Below, one piece after another: positions 1 through 10,232 of a stretch of 64,000 nt of DNA (within the stretch, counting starts at the first letter, position 1; every line of letters begins with the position of its first letter). The notes below the pieces were generated by a model. That model ran no database searches and was not told where the DNA came from. It saw only the letters and a program-made list of their open reading frames with translations. Made by a program: the position numbers and the translations under genes. The DNA is taken from the NCBI RefSeq assembly GCF_900114605.1, contig NZ_FOTP01000001.1, forward strand, positions 992,001-1,056,000. The letters run 5' to 3'. Origin of the DNA: Bradyrhizobium sp. NFR13. GTDB taxonomy: Bacteria; Pseudomonadota; Alphaproteobacteria; Rhizobiales; Xanthobacteraceae.

Positions 1-76
1 CGGCCACCAGAACGACAGCGCCGTCCTTCACCCCGGCCACGGCATCGGCCGGGCTGGCTACTCTCTTATCGATCAC
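1..76 (-). CDS. 3-oxoacid CoA-transferase subunit A, N-terminal fragment (partial at window edge)
   Basis: Only the first 25 codons lie in the window. They read from a GTG at 74-76 and begin MIDKRVASPADAVAGVKDG, followed by AVVLVA. This resembles the N-terminus of alpha subunits of 3-oxoacid/3-oxoadipate CoA-transferases (PcaI/ScoA), where a short lead is followed by a glycine-rich CoA-binding turn. The start is supported by GAGGAG (complement of 87-92) ten bases upstream. It is divergent from the coxS-like gene. A CoA-transferase here would fit the CaiB/AMACR gene downstream of coxSLM, but the substrate cannot be told from 25 residues. The rest of the gene is outside the window. Confidence 0.6.
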   Translation of the reverse strand, partial: MIDKRVASPADAVAGVKDGAVVLVA

Positions 77-210
77 TCCCGGAAACTCCTCGTCGCGGAA
101 TTGTTATTGTCCGCAATCGCTTGCGGCATTTATTGCGCCGCGACTAGAGCATTGTGGCCTGTGGATATGAAGGCACAAATTTGCAGGAGGGATACGCGCG
201 TTGCTGCTCC

Positions 211-264
211 CTTCCCCTCTACCCCAGCGAAGCTTCGCGCAGCGGGAGAGGGTGGAGGGGGAAG
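211..264. repeat. Imperfect intergenic palindrome with GCGAAGCTTCGC core
   Basis: Arms at about 211-225 and 244-264 are complementary, pyrimidine-rich against purine-rich, around the core GCGAAGCTTCGC. A very similar core recurs at 57797-57810. It resembles the short dispersed palindromes common between genes in this bacterial group. It lies inside the divergent region between the CoA-transferase and coxS-like genes. Confidence 0.55.
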
Positions 265-287
265 AAAGACTCCCACCAAATTCCCAG

Positions 288-316
288 TTGCAAACTTTTC
301 GGAGCGCGCTTCTAAT
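288..316 (+). promoter_or_regulatory. Candidate sigma-70 type promoter for coxS-like operon
   Basis: TTGCAA (288-293) and TCTAAT (311-316) are separated by exactly 17 bases and lie 31 bases upstream of the GTG start at 348. The match is by eye only. The surrounding region is more AT-rich than flanking DNA. Confidence 0.35.
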
Positions 317-347
317 TGGAATAATTAAAAAATATCGGGAGGTCTGC

Positions 348-833
<486 letters not shown>

Positions 834-921
834 GCCGCGGCGCATTGATCTGAGCTGAGCCAACCGCGCCTTTCGATGGAAAGCGCGGACAATCAAAAAC
901 TCCGGCAGGGAGACCCATAAG

Positions 922-3276
922 ATGGGCGTTGAAGGCATCGGCGCACGCGTTGCGCGCAAGGAAGACAAGCGATTCATCACCGGCCGCGGCCGCTATGTCG
1001 ACGACGTCAAGATCGTCGGCCTCACCCACGCGCATTTTATCCGCAGCCCGCATGCCCATGCCAAGGTCAAAGGCATCGACGCGTCCGCGGCGAAGGACAT
1101 GCCCGGCGTGGTCGATGTGCTGACCGCCCAGCAATTGGTGGACGACAAGATCGGCAATCTGATCTGCGGCTGGGCAGTGTCCTCCAAGGACGGCTCGCCG
1201 ATGAAGATGGGCGCATGGCCTGCGATGGCGCCGGACACAGTGCGCTTTGTCGGACAGGCCGTGGCGGTTGTGATCGCCGAGACCAAGAACCAGGCGAAAG
1301 ATGCGGCTGAAGCGGTCGTCGTCGAGTACGAAGAGTTACCCGCCGTCAGCAGCATGACTGCAGCGCTCGCATCGGGCGCGCCGCAACTGCATCCGGAAGC
1401 GCCGGGCAACGTCGTCTATGACTGGTCGATCGGCGACGAGAAGCTGACCAAGGATGCCTTCAGCAAGGCGGCCAATATCGTGTCGCTGGACCTGACCAAT
1501 AACCGCCTGGTGCCGAATGCGATGGAGCCCCGCGCAGCCGTCGCGGAATATGACGAAGCTGAAGAGCACTTCACGCTCCATACGACATCGCAAAATCCGC
1601 ATGTGGCGCGGCTCGTGCTGTCGGCATTCTACAATGTGGCGCAGGAACACAAGTTGCGCGTCATCGCTCCCGATGTCGGCGGCGGCTTTGGGTCGAAGAT
1701 CTTTATCTATCCCGAAGAAATGGTCGCACTCTGGGCGTCGAAGAAAGTGCGTCGCCCGGTGAAATGGACCGGCGACCGCACCGAGGCGTTTCTCACTGAC
1801 GCCCATGGCCGCGATCACATCTCACATGCCGAGATGGCGTTCGATACCAACAACAAGATCCTGGGCCTGCGGGTGAAGACCCACGCCAATTTCGGCGCCT
1901 ATATGTCGCTGTTCTCGTCCTCGGTGCCGACCTATCTCTACGCCACGCTGCTGTCGGGCCAGTACAACATCCCGACCATCTATGCCGAGGTGATGGGCGT
2001 CTATACCAACACCACACCAGTCGATGCCTATCGCGGCGCCGGACGCCCCGAGGCGAGCTATCTGGTGGAGCGGCTGATGGAAACATCGGCGCGGCAATTG
2101 AAGGTCGATCCCGCCGAACTGCGCCGCATCAACTTCGTCACCCAGTTCCCGCATCAGACGCCCGTCATCATGGCCTATGACATCGGCGACTTCGGCGCAT
2201 CGCTCGACGCTGCGCTGAAAGCGATCGACTATGCCGGCTTCCCTGCCCGCAAGGCCAAGGCGAAAGCCGCCGGCAAACTGCGCGGCCTCGGCTTCTCCTG
2301 CTACATCGAAGCCTGCGGCATCGCGCCGTCCAAGGCGGTCGGCTCGCTCGGCGCCGGCGTCGGCCTCTGGGAATCCGCGGAAGTCCGCGTCAACCCGGTC
2401 GGCACCATCGAAGTGCTGACGGGATCGCACAGCCACGGCCAGGGTCATGAGACGACCTTCGCGCAACTGGTCGCCGGACGGCTCGGCATCTCCGTCGATC
2501 AGGTGCAGATCGTCCACGGCGACACCGACAAGGTGCAGTTCGGCATGGGCACCTATGGGTCACGCTCGGCGGCGGTCGGCATGTCCGCGATCTTCAAGGC
2601 GATGGAGAAAGTGGAAGCCAAGGCGAAGAAGATCGCCGCGCATCTGCTGGAAGCCTCGGAGGGCGACATCGTCATCGAGAATGGCGAGTTCAAGGTAACC
2701 GGCACCGACAAGGCGATCGCCCTGCCGATGGTCGCGCTCGCGGCCTATACCGCGCATAATCTGCCTGACGGCATGGAGCCCGGCCTGAAGGAAGGCGCGT
2801 TCTACGATCCCACCAACTTCACCTTCCCGGCCGGCGCTTACATCTGCGAGGTCGAGATCGACCCTGGCACCGGCAAGGTGGACATCGTCGACTTCGTCGC
2901 GGTGGATGACTTCGGCCGGCTGATCAATCCGATGATTGTCGAAGGCCAGGTCCATGGCGGCCTCGCCCAAGGCATCGGCCAGGCCCTGCTGGAAGGTGCC
3001 GTCTATGACGACAACGGCCAGCCGGTGACGGCATCGTTCATGGATTACGCCATGCCCCGCGCCGACGATGTGCCGTCGTTCCGGGTCTCGCACACCACCA
3101 CACTGTGCCCGGGCAATCCGCTTGGCGTGAAAGGCTGCGGCGAGGCCGGCGCGATCGGTTCGTCACCCGCCGTCATCAACGCCATCACCGATGCACTTGG
3201 CCACAACAGGATCGAGATGCCGGCGACGCCTGGACGTGTCTGGGAAGCGCTGCAATTGCAGCAGGCAGCGGAATAA
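922..3276 (+). CDS. Molybdenum hydroxylase large (Mo-pterin) subunit, CoxL-like form II
   Basis: At 784 residues this is the usual length for the catalytic subunit of aerobic CO-dehydrogenase-like hydroxylases. Visible motifs include the pterin-binding [16 protein letters not shown], and the C-terminal GCGEAGAIG with the conserved active-site Glu. At residues 369-375 it reads AYRGAGR, the form II signature; true form I CO dehydrogenases have AYxCSFR with the S-bridging Cys. The Cys is therefore absent and the enzyme is probably a hydroxylase of an aromatic or other organic substrate. The ATG at 922 follows GGCAGGGAG. No coxDEFG-type maturation genes are visible nearby. Confidence 0.92.
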   Translation: MGVEGIGARVARKEDKRFITGRGRYVDDVKIVGLTHAHFIRSPHAHAKVKGIDASAAKDMPGVVDVLTAQQLVDDKIGNLICGWAVSSKDGSPMKMGAWPAMAPDTVRFVGQAVAVVIAETKNQAKDAAEAVVVEYEELPAVSSMTAALASGAPQLHPEAPGNVVYDWSIGDEKLTKDAFSKAANIVSLDLTNNRLVPNAMEPRAAVAEYDEAEEHFTLHTTSQNPHVARLVLSAFYNVAQEHKLRVIAPDVGGGFGSKIFIYPEEMVALWASKKVRRPVKWTGDRTEAFLTDAHGRDHISHAEMAFDTNNKILGLRVKTHANFGAYMSLFSSSVPTYLYATLLSGQYNIPTIYAEVMGVYTNTTPVDAYRGAGRPEASYLVERLMETSARQLKVDPAELRRINFVTQFPHQTPVIMAYDIGDFGASLDAALKAIDYAGFPARKAKAKAAGKLRGLGFSCYIEACGIAPSKAVGSLGAGVGLWESAEVRVNPVGTIEVLTGSHSHGQGHETTFAQLVAGRLGISVDQVQIVHGDTDKVQFGMGTYGSRSAAVGMSAIFKAMEKVEAKAKKIAAHLLEASEGDIVIENGEFKVTGTDKAIALPMVALAAYTAHNLPDGMEPGLKEGAFYDPTNFTFPAGAYICEVEIDPGTGKVDIVDFVAVDDFGRLINPMIVEGQVHGGLAQGIGQALLEGAVYDDNGQPVTASFMDYAMPRADDVPSFRVSHTTTLCPGNPLGVKGCGEAGAIGSSPAVINAITDALGHNRIEMPATPGRVWEALQLQQAAE

Positions 3277-3288
3277 GGGAGAGCGATC

Positions 3289-4089
3289 ATGTACGAGACT
3301 ACTTATCACCGCCCTGCCAGCATCGACGAAGCAGCGGCCCTGTTCGCCAAGCATCCGGAGGCCAAATATCTCGCCGGCGGCCACACGCTGATCCCCGTGA
3401 TGAAGCAGCGGTTGGCGGCGCCCTCGGATGTTATCGACCTCGCGAAGATCAAGGAGATGATCGGCATCGAGGCGACATCCGACGCGCTGATCATCAAGGC
3501 GGCGACGACCTATTACGACATCACGCAGAGCGCCGCGGCCAAGAAGGCGATCCCGGCGATCGTGTATCTGACGTCCGTGCTCGGCGATCCCGCCGTGCGC
3601 TATCGCGGCACCATCGGCGGCTCCATCGCCAATAATGATCCGGCCGCGGACTATCCGGCGGCGGTGCTGGCGCTCGGAGCGACGATCAAGACCAACACGC
3701 GCGAGATCAAGGGCGATGATTTCTTCCAGGGCCTGTTCTCGACGGCGCTTGAAGACAACGAGATCATCACATCGGTGTCGTTCCCGATCCCGGCCAAGGC
3801 CGGCTATGCCAAAATGCGCCACCCCGCCTCGCGCTTCGCGCTCACCGGCGTGTTCGTTGCACAAACGAAGTCCGGCGAGGTCCGCGTCGCCGCCACTGGC
3901 GCATCGCAGAACGGCGTGATGCGCGTGCCGGCTATCGAGGCTGCGCTGAAAGCGAACTGGTCGGCGGGTGCGCTGGATGGCGTGAAGATCTCTGCCGACG
4001 GGTTGATGAGCGACATCCACGGCTCGGCGGAATATCGCGCCAATCTCATCAAGGTGATGGCGCAGCGCGCAGTGGAGGCGGCGGGGTAG
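3289..4089 (+). CDS. Molybdenum hydroxylase FAD-binding subunit, CoxM-like
   Basis: This is the medium subunit, which binds FAD and passes electrons to the final acceptor. The 266 residues show the two FAD-binding signatures of the family: AGGHTLIP near residues 30-37 and the TIGGSIANNDPAADYPA stretch near residue 110. The ATG at 3289 follows GGGAGAG, 12 bases after the coxL-like stop, so the three subunits form one operon. No odd features. Confidence 0.92.
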   Translation: MYETTYHRPASIDEAAALFAKHPEAKYLAGGHTLIPVMKQRLAAPSDVIDLAKIKEMIGIEATSDALIIKAATTYYDITQSAAAKKAIPAIVYLTSVLGDPAVRYRGTIGGSIANNDPAADYPAAVLALGATIKTNTREIKGDDFFQGLFSTALEDNEIITSVSFPIPAKAGYAKMRHPASRFALTGVFVAQTKSGEVRVAATGASQNGVMRVPAIEAALKANWSAGALDGVKISADGLMSDIHGSAEYRANLIKVMAQRAVEAAG

Positions 4090-4107
4090 CGCGCCCCTCT
4101 CCTTGTC

Positions 4108-4228
4108 GTTGCCCGGCTTGACCGGGCAACCTAGTAAATTGAGCTGCGAATGATGGCACACATCATTTGCTGCACCGCATACTGGATCGCCCGGTCCAAG
4201 CGCGCAATTGCCCGCCAGGCCGGGCGAT
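4108..4228. repeat. Composite intergenic palindromes
   Basis: The gap between coxM-like and the CaiB-like gene (4090-4360) holds two hairpins. One is a perfect stem at 4108-4130 (GTTGCCCGG/CCGGGCAAC). The other is a longer structure with ATCGCCCGG at 4186-4194 pairing with CCGGGCGAT at 4220-4228. They look like dispersed rhizobial-type repeats and may end the coxSLM transcript. No T-run follows. Otherwise I see nothing in this gap. Confidence 0.55.
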
Positions 4229-4360
4229 GACAGTGAGAGTATTCCACGCATAGCCGCATGCATCGCCGCGGCCAAAAGGCGCTTGCCCTCGCAGCATGGC
4301 CCGGTAACAGTTTTCCGCAATGAACCGGCACCACGCCGGACCACAAAACGGGAAACGCAA

Positions 4361-5446
4361 GTGACGGACACCAGCAAACTCTCCGGTCCCCTCAAGGGCA
4401 CACGCATCGTCGAATTCGCCGGCATCGGACCCGGCCCGTTCGCCTGCATGCTGCTGGCCGACATGGGCGCCGAGGTAATCACGCTGGTGCGCCCGAAGCA
4501 GATGCCGAAGGGCGCCGCGTCACGCGGCCGCAAGGTCATTGAGGTCGATCTCAAGGACAAGGCCGCCATCGCACAGGTGCTCTCGCTGCTGGACAGCGCC
4601 GATGCGCTGGTGGAAGGCTATCGCCCCGGCGTGATGGAGCGCCTCGGCCTCGGGCCGGATGTCGTCCTCGGCCGCAACAGGAAGCTGGTCTATGGCCGCA
4701 TGACCGGCTGGGGCCAGGAAGGGCCGCTGGCGCAGGCTGCCGGTCATGACATCAACTACATCTCCATCACCGGGGCCCTCGCCGCGATCGGCGGCGCCGA
4801 CAAGCCGGTGCCGCCACTGAATCTGGTCGGCGATTTCGGCGGCGGCTCGATGTATCTCGTGATGGGCATGCTCGCCGCCATGCTGGAAGCCAGTCGCTCC
4901 GGCCAGGGCCAGGTGGTGGACGCGGCCATGTGCGACGGCGCGGCATCCCTGATCACCATGTTCTTCGACATGACCGCGGCCGGTCGCTGGAAGGAAACCC
5001 GCGAGAGCAACATGCTCGATGGCGGCGCGCATTTCTACGGCGTCTATGAATGCAGCTGCGGCAACTTCATCTCGATCGGATCGATCGAGCCGCAATTCTA
5101 TGCCGAGCTGCGTGAACTCGCGGGGCTGTCGGAGGCCTGCTACGACAATCACATGGATTCGAAGAACTGGGCAGCGGTGAAAGACAAGCTGACCGCGGTG
5201 TTCAAGACCAAGAGCCGCGACGAATGGTCGAAGATCATGGAAGGCACCGATGTGTGCTTCGCCCCGGTGCTGACCATGTCGGAAGCGACGAAGCACCCGC
5301 ATATGGTGGCACGCGAAGTCTTCATCCAGCACGAGGGCGCGACACAGCCGGCACCCGCACCGCGGTTCTCGCGCACGCCGTCAGCGGCGCGGCCGGCGGT
5401 GAAGGTGGAGCTGGGTGATGCGGTGAAGACGTGGGCGGCAGGCTGA
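4361..5446 (+). CDS. CaiB/BaiF family CoA enzyme, alpha-methylacyl-CoA racemase type
   Basis: At 361 residues from GTG 4361, this is a class III CoA-transferase-fold protein that most resembles alpha-methylacyl-CoA racemases (AMACR), which epimerise 2-methylacyl-CoA thioesters. Evidence is the N-terminal GPLKGTRIVEFAG, the LVYGRMTGWGQEGP segment and GHDINYI. His129 and Asp158 sit where the catalytic His/Asp pair of AMACR enzymes lies, rather than only the Asp of formyl-CoA transferases. The frame is open upstream to 4208, but similarity starts at the GTG, which has GGGAA ahead of it. It may serve breakdown of a methyl-branched acyl-CoA together with the neighbouring CoA-transferase and hydroxylase; that is inference. 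Confidence 0.82.
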   Translation: MTDTSKLSGPLKGTRIVEFAGIGPGPFACMLLADMGAEVITLVRPKQMPKGAASRGRKVIEVDLKDKAAIAQVLSLLDSADALVEGYRPGVMERLGLGPDVVLGRNRKLVYGRMTGWGQEGPLAQAAGHDINYISITGALAAIGGADKPVPPLNLVGDFGGGSMYLVMGMLAAMLEASRSGQGQVVDAAMCDGAASLITMFFDMTAAGRWKETRESNMLDGGAHFYGVYECSCGNFISIGSIEPQFYAELRELAGLSEACYDNHMDSKNWAAVKDKLTAVFKTKSRDEWSKIMEGTDVCFAPVLTMSEATKHPHMVAREVFIQHEGATQPAPAPRFSRTPSAARPAVKVELGDAVKTWAAG

Positions 5447-5478
5447 GAAAAATGACTGCAAACAAATTGGCACGCTAG

Positions 5479-5567
5479 CCCTTGCGGGGGAGAGTTGGAG
5501 AGGGGGCGCCACAAACGCCGAGGTCACGGCCTAGAACGCCCCCCTCCCTAACCCTCCCCCGCAAGGG
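5479..5567. terminator. Long inverted repeat between convergent genes
   Basis: The arms at 5479-5507 (starting CCCTTGCGGGGGAG) and 5537-5567 (ending CCCCCGCAAGGG) are largely complementary around a 29-base loop. It sits between the stops of the AMACR-like gene (5446, plus) and hppD (5616, minus), so it could act as a bidirectional terminator. There is no T-run, and it may simply be a dispersed repeat. Confidence 0.5.
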
Positions 5568-5615
5568 GGGAGGGACGCCTGAGCGAGCAGCGCGAACTTC
5601 GCGCTGTCCCTCAAA

Positions 5616-6740
5616 CTACGCCGCGGTCTTGTCCGCCACGTGCAGCACGCCGCGCCTGATCTGATCTTCCTCGATCGACTCGAACAGCGCCTTGAAATTG
5701 CCTTCGCCGAATCCGTCGTCGCCCTTGCGCTGGATGAATTCGAAGAAAATCGGGCCAATCGCATTGGCCGAGAATATCTGCAGCAGCACCTTGGTCTCGC
5801 CGCCTTCCACCACGCCCTCGCCATCGATCAGGATGCCGTTCTTCTGCAAACGCGGCACGTTTTCGCCGTGCTTGGGCAGGCGCGCATCGATCTTCTCGAA
5901 ATAGGTCTCCGGCGGCGACGGCATGAAGGGCAGGCCATCGGCGCGCAGCTTCTCGATGGTCGTATAGATATCCGTCACGCCGCAGGCGATGTGCTGGATA
6001 CCCTCGCCGTGATAGGTGTTGAGATATTCCTCGATCTGGCCGGCATCGCCGGCATCCTCGTTGATCGGAATCCGGATCTTGCCGTCGGGGCTTGTCAGTG
6101 CGCGCGAGAACAGACCAGAGGCGCGGCCCTCGATATCGAAAAAGCGGATCTGTCGGAAGTTGAACAGTTTCTCGTAGAAGCCGGTCCAGACATCCATGCG
6201 GCCGCGATGGACGTTGTGGGTGAGGTGATCGAGATAGAACAGGCCCGCGCCCTCAGGTCGCGGATTCTTCGCGCCCAGCCATTCAAATTCATGGTCATAG
6301 GCCGAGCCCTTGGCGCCGTAGCGATCGACGAAATACAACAGGCTGCCGCCAATGCCCTTGATGGCCGGCACGTCGAGCGTCTTCTCCGTCGCCGTCGCAT
6401 CAGCCGGTTCCGCACCGAGCAAAATCGCGCGATCAAAAGCCGCCTGCGCATCGACGACGCGGAACGCCATCGACGGCGCGCAGGGACCGTGCGCGGCGAC
6501 GAAGTTGAAACCGTGGGTGCCGGGCTCTTCGTTGACAAGATAGTTGATGTCGCCCTGGCGATAGACGGTGATCTTCTTGGTCTTGTGGCGCGCCACCGGG
6601 GTATAGCCCATCAGCTTGAACAGCGCGTGGAGTTCTTCGGGCCTCGGATGCGCATATTCGACGAATTCAAACCCGTCGGTGCCCATCGGATTATGTGCCG
6701 AGATGGTGGCGGCCGGCGCGTCATGCGGAAACGGACCCAT
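5616..6740 (-). CDS. hppD: 4-hydroxyphenylpyruvate dioxygenase
   Basis: Converts 4-hydroxyphenylpyruvate, from tyrosine, to homogentisate using a non-haem Fe(II) centre. The 374 residues have the two vicinal-oxygen-chelate domains, and the 2-His-1-Glu iron ligands are recognisable in LDHLTHNV, GIQHIACGV and FFEFIQRKGDDGFGEGN. The ATG at 6740 is chosen because GGGAG precedes it; an upstream in-frame start would add 21 unmatched residues. Product feeds hmgA at 7845-9191. It is divergent from an Lrp-family regulator with a palindromic operator candidate between them. Confidence 0.96.
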   Translation of the reverse strand: MGPFPHDAPAATISAHNPMGTDGFEFVEYAHPRPEELHALFKLMGYTPVARHKTKKITVYRQGDINYLVNEEPGTHGFNFVAAHGPCAPSMAFRVVDAQAAFDRAILLGAEPADATATEKTLDVPAIKGIGGSLLYFVDRYGAKGSAYDHEFEWLGAKNPRPEGAGLFYLDHLTHNVHRGRMDVWTGFYEKLFNFRQIRFFDIEGRASGLFSRALTSPDGKIRIPINEDAGDAGQIEEYLNTYHGEGIQHIACGVTDIYTTIEKLRADGLPFMPSPPETYFEKIDARLPKHGENVPRLQKNGILIDGEGVVEGGETKVLLQIFSANAIGPIFFEFIQRKGDDGFGEGNFKALFESIEEDQIRRGVLHVADKTAA

Positions 6741-6805
6741 GGTGATCTCCCTGACCTGATTGCAAATTTCGCTTGCCAGGAGTGTCCGTCGTTTTCGACG
6801 CAAGG

Positions 6806-6855
6806 TGCATGCAAATCGGCGTGACTTATGGCATCATGATGCACACTTTGTGCAT
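6806..6855. promoter_or_regulatory. Candidate Lrp operator between hppD and its divergent regulator
   Basis: A perfect dyad ATGCACA-CTT-TGTGCAT lies at 6839-6855, and a second short palindrome, TGCATGCA, at 6806-6813. The shared TGCA half-sites are spaced about three helical turns apart. The dyad is 19 bases before the regulator's ATG (6874), which suggests autoregulation as well as control of hppD. The assignment is by position and symmetry only. Confidence 0.5.
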
Positions 6856-6873
6856 GAGATGGATATTTGACGC

Positions 6874-7350
6874 ATGATCCCGGTAGACGCCTTCGATCTT
6901 AAGATGCTGGCCGCCTTGCAGGATGATGGCCGGCTGACCAACCAGCAGCTCGCCGATACGGTCGGCCTGTCGGCCTCGCAGTGCTCACGGCGGCGGATGC
7001 GGCTCGAAGAGGAGAAGGTAATTTCCGGCTATCACGCCGACCTGTCGTCGGATGCGCTCGGGTTCAACGTCATCGCCTTCATCCAGGTGCAACTGGCCAC
7101 CCACTCACCGGACAACGCCAAGAAGTTCCGTACACTGGTGCAGCGGGTTGACGAGGTGCAGGAGGCTTACTCACTCACCGGCGATGCCGACTATGTGCTG
7201 AAGGCCGTGCTGCGCGACCTGAAGGGACTGTCCGATCTCGTCAACAACGTGCTAATGCCGCATCAGAGCGTCGCGCATGTGCGCTCGTCGATCGTGCTGG
7301 ATCGCTTGAAGGAAACATCGCGGCTGCCACTGAAATCCGCGCTCGCCTGA
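6874..7350 (+). CDS. Lrp/AsnC family transcriptional regulator, probable regulator of hppD
   Basis: The 158 residues comprise an N-terminal winged helix-turn-helix (LKMLAALQDDGRLTNQQLAD followed by VGLSASQCSRR) and a C-terminal RAM/ligand-sensing domain (YSLTGDADYVLKAV). This is standard length for the family. It is divergent from hppD, so tyrosine or an aromatic pathway intermediate is a plausible effector. The intergenic palindromes noted at 6806-6855 are candidate binding sites. Confidence 0.9.
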   Translation: MIPVDAFDLKMLAALQDDGRLTNQQLADTVGLSASQCSRRRMRLEEEKVISGYHADLSSDALGFNVIAFIQVQLATHSPDNAKKFRTLVQRVDEVQEAYSLTGDADYVLKAVLRDLKGLSDLVNNVLMPHQSVAHVRSSIVLDRLKETSRLPLKSALA

Positions 7351-7504
7351 CCACAAATGGCATTGCCTGGGCGCGGTGGCTCAACATCCCGCGCGAGGGA
7401 GCTGCCTCTTAGCCTTCGTCTCCCTGCATTGTGCATCTTGGCGGTTTGCGAACCATCGTCGGTCTGCCAAGATCAGTAAAACGGATGCGATCCGGGAGAA
7501 AACA

Positions 7505-7816
7505 ATGGCACTGGCGCTGCGGCCGAACTGCGAATATTGCGACAAGGACCTGCCGCCCGCCGCGCGCGACGCCATGATCTGCAGCTATGAATGCACCTTC
7601 TGCGCGGATTGCGTCGAGACGAAGCTCCACAATGTCTGCCCGAACTGCGGCGGAGGTTTTACGCAGCGCCCGATCCGGCCGGCCACGGAATGGCGACCGG
7701 GCTTGTCTGTTGCCAAGCGCCCGGCGTCGGACAAGCGCGTGCATCTGACAAAAAGCCTGGAGGACATCGCGGTGCATTCGGCCCGTATCAAGGGGGTTCC
7801 GCCCGAGGATCGCTGA
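7505..7816 (+). CDS. DUF1272 small zinc-ribbon-like protein
   Basis: The 103 residues begin MALALRPNCEYCDKDLPP and contain Cys pairs CEYC, CTFC, CADC and CPNC, which suggest one or two structural zinc sites. This matches the DUF1272 family of unknown function. The start at 7505 follows GGGAG; the frame is open upstream but has no similarity. It is convergent with hmgA and 154 bases after the Lrp gene. Function is unknown. Confidence 0.8.
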   Translation: MALALRPNCEYCDKDLPPAARDAMICSYECTFCADCVETKLHNVCPNCGGGFTQRPIRPATEWRPGLSVAKRPASDKRVHLTKSLEDIAVHSARIKGVPPEDR

Positions 7817-7844
7817 TCCCCTGGGATTGCAGCCCCCGGAGCAC

Positions 7845-9191
7845 CTAGCGTTTGTTTGGATCGAACCGCTTCTCCAGACCCTTCCAGCAATCGGCATAGT
7901 CGCTCTGCAACGTCGCAGTCGTCGCAGCGTGCTCGGTGACGCGCTGCGGATAGCGGGTCTCGAACATGAAGGCCATGGTGCCGGTGAGCTTCACGGGCTT
8001 GAGCTCGCCGTTGCTGGCGTGATCGAAGGCTTCGCGGTCCGGGCCGTGCGGCAGCATCATGTTGTGCAGGCTGATACCACCGGGCGTAAAGCCCTGCGGC
8101 TTGGCGTCATAGACGCCGTAAATGAGGCCCATGAATTCCGACATGATATTCATGTGATACCACGGCGGGCGGAAGGTGTTTTCCGCCACCGCCCAGCGTT
8201 CCGGGAAAATCACGAAGTCGATATTCGCAGTGCCTGCCGTCTCCGACGGCGAGGTCAGCACCGTGAAGATCGACGGATCGGGATGATCGAAGCCGATGGC
8301 GCCCACCGGCGAGAAAGTGCGCAGATCGTATTTGTACGGCGCATAGTTGCCGTGCCAGGCGACGACATCGATGGGCGAATAGGGCAGCTTCGTCACGAAC
8401 AGTGCGCCGCCCCACTTCACATAGAGCTCGGTCGGCGTGTCCTTGTCCTCGTAGGCCGCCACCGGCGTCAGGAAGTCGCGCGCATTGGCGAGGCAATTTG
8501 CGCCGATGGGCCCGCGCTCAGGCAACGTGAAAGCGCCGCCGTAATTCTCGCAAAGATAGCCGCGCGCGGCGCCGCCGGGAAGTTCGACGCGGAATTTGAC
8601 GCCGCGCGGGATCACCACGATTTCGCCCGGCTCCGCATCGATGCGACCGAATTCAGTGACGAACAACAGGTTACCCTGCTGCAGCACGAACATCATCTCG
8701 CCGTCGGCATTGTAGAAATTCTGATCGACCATTGATTTCGTGATCAGATAGACATGAGCGGCCATGCCGGCCTGGGTGCCGGCATCGCCTGCCGTGGTCA
8801 TGGTCTGCACGCCCTGCAGGAAGGTCATGTCCTCCTTCGGGATCGGCGCCGGATCCCAGCGCAATTGCGCGATCGGCAAATCGTTCTCGTGACACGGCGC
8901 GGTGCGCCACAGCTTCGCGTCCGCTTTCTCGAAACGACCTGAATGCTTCACCGACGGGCGGATGCGATACAGCCAGGACCGCTCATTGGTGCCGCGAGGC
9001 GCCGTGAAGGGCGAACCTGACAGTTGCTCCGCATAGAGCCCATAGGCGCAGCGCTGCGGCGAATTGCGGCCGATGGGCAGCGCGCCGGGCAGCGCCTCCG
9101 TTTCGAATGAATTGCCGAAGCCGGACATGTAGCCCGGCGTAACGTTGGACGTCGCACGGCTGATTACATCGGGATTGGTATTGATGTTCAT
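7845..9191 (-). CDS. hmgA: Homogentisate 1,2-dioxygenase
   Basis: Opens the homogentisate ring to maleylacetoacetate using Fe(II). The 448-residue protein has the family's Fe-ligand regions [18 protein letters not shown] (His and Glu) and [11 protein letters not shown] (His), and the N-terminal [19 protein letters not shown] signature. The ATG at 9191 follows GGAGGATGAG. It acts on the product of hppD and, by inference, of the MhaAB-like hydroxylase upstream on the same strand. Maleylacetoacetate isomerase and fumarylacetoacetase genes are not adjacent. Confidence 0.97.
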   Translation of the reverse strand: MNINTNPDVISRATSNVTPGYMSGFGNSFETEALPGALPIGRNSPQRCAYGLYAEQLSGSPFTAPRGTNERSWLYRIRPSVKHSGRFEKADAKLWRTAPCHENDLPIAQLRWDPAPIPKEDMTFLQGVQTMTTAGDAGTQAGMAAHVYLITKSMVDQNFYNADGEMMFVLQQGNLLFVTEFGRIDAEPGEIVVIPRGVKFRVELPGGAARGYLCENYGGAFTLPERGPIGANCLANARDFLTPVAAYEDKDTPTELYVKWGGALFVTKLPYSPIDVVAWHGNYAPYKYDLRTFSPVGAIGFDHPDPSIFTVLTSPSETAGTANIDFVIFPERWAVAENTFRPPWYHMNIMSEFMGLIYGVYDAKPQGFTPGGISLHNMMLPHGPDREAFDHASNGELKPVKLTGTMAFMFETRYPQRVTEHAATTATLQSDYADCWKGLEKRFDPNKR

Positions 9192-9252
9192 CTCATCCTC
9201 CGCTTTGTCTTGCGCATGATCTCGACCGAAAACCGGCATCCACTTTTCGGGA

Positions 9253-10206
9253 TCATGCGCTTTGAAGCGCGGCCCACATTTCGCGGTCGCGCTTGTCGGT
9301 CCAGATCACGGGATCGTCGATTCCCGAGGCTTCATCGAAGGCGCGCGACACGTTGAACGGCAGGCAGTGTTCGTAGATCGCGAAGCTCGAGAACTTCTTG
9401 TCCATGACCTCGCGGGTCGCCGCCATGGTCTCCTTCAGGCTGCGGCCCCTGGCGACCGACATCTCCGCCGCACCATAGAGCGACATCACGAAATCACGCG
9501 TCATCGCGATCGCCTCACGCGTGGTTTCCAGCCCCTTCAGCGCGTCGCCGCGGCCGGGTGCGATAGCCTTCGGATTGAACGCGCGAATCTCGTTGAGGGT
9601 CGACGGCCATTCGCGCAACAGCGCATCGCCGCAATAGCAGGCCGAGTGATATTCGATGAGGTCGCCGGAGAACATGACTTCGGCATCCGGCACCCAGGCG
9701 ACGATATCCCCCGACGTATGCCCGGCGCCGAGCTGCATCAGGCGCACCTCGCGCTTGCCGAGGAAGATCGACATCTCGCCCTCGAAGGTGAGTGTCGGCC
9801 AGGTCAGGCCGGGGATGCTCTCGGCATCCTGGAACAGACGCGGGAAACGCCCGAACTCCGAATCCCAGTCCTGCTGGCCGCGCTCTTCCACCAGACGATA
9901 GGTTTCCTGCGAGGCGACGATGCCCTGCGCCTTGTAGGCGGACGCACCGAGCACGCGCACAGCGTGATAATGCGACAGCACGACATATTTGATCGGCTTG
10001 TCGGTGACGGTGCGGACGCGCTCGATCACCTTGTTGGCCATCGCCGGCGTTGCCTGCGCGTCGAACACGATGCATCCATCATCACCGACAATGACCGCCG
10101 AATTCGGATCGCCCTCCGCCGTGAAGGCATAGAGATCAGGACCGATCTCGGAGAAGGTGACCTTCTTCTCGGTCATGTCGGTGGTGGATGCGAAACCCTT
10201 GGTCAT
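9253..10206 (-). CDS. Metallo-beta-lactamase-fold protein lacking several metal ligands
   Basis: A 317-residue MBL-fold protein. The region that normally reads HxHxDH reads SHYHAVRV: His79 and His81 are present, but Val83 and Arg84 replace the Asp and His. The usual late ligand motif PGHG reads PGRG (APGRGDAL). GAGHTSGD and FSGDLIE are intact. Canonical dinuclear zinc hydrolysis therefore seems unlikely; a one-metal or non-catalytic role is possible. AGGAATAG precedes the ATG at 10206. It lies between hmgA and the mhaB-like gene on the same strand, so a part in homogentisate metabolism is inferred. Confidence 0.8.
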   Translation of the reverse strand: MTKGFASTTDMTEKKVTFSEIGPDLYAFTAEGDPNSAVIVGDDGCIVFDAQATPAMANKVIERVRTVTDKPIKYVVLSHYHAVRVLGASAYKAQGIVASQETYRLVEERGQQDWDSEFGRFPRLFQDAESIPGLTWPTLTFEGEMSIFLGKREVRLMQLGAGHTSGDIVAWVPDAEVMFSGDLIEYHSACYCGDALLREWPSTLNEIRAFNPKAIAPGRGDALKGLETTREAIAMTRDFVMSLYGAAEMSVARGRSLKETMAATREVMDKKFSSFAIYEHCLPFNVSRAFDEASGIDDPVIWTDKRDREMWAALQSA

Positions 10207-10232
10207 CTATCTATTCCTTTGCAGATCTAGGT

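Noticed and set aside
922-3276. True CO dehydrogenase
   Set aside because: The form I active-site motif with Cys is absent (AYRGAGR instead), and no maturation genes are nearby.
3163-4569. A 468-codon open frame on the minus strand over the coxM-like gene
   Set aside because: It is antisense to three well-supported genes and its translation is rich in Arg/His with no family signal, which is typical of high-GC shadows.
5640-6824. A 394-codon plus-strand frame opposite hppD
   Set aside because: It mirrors hppD in a complementary frame, has no domain signal, and hppD is certain.
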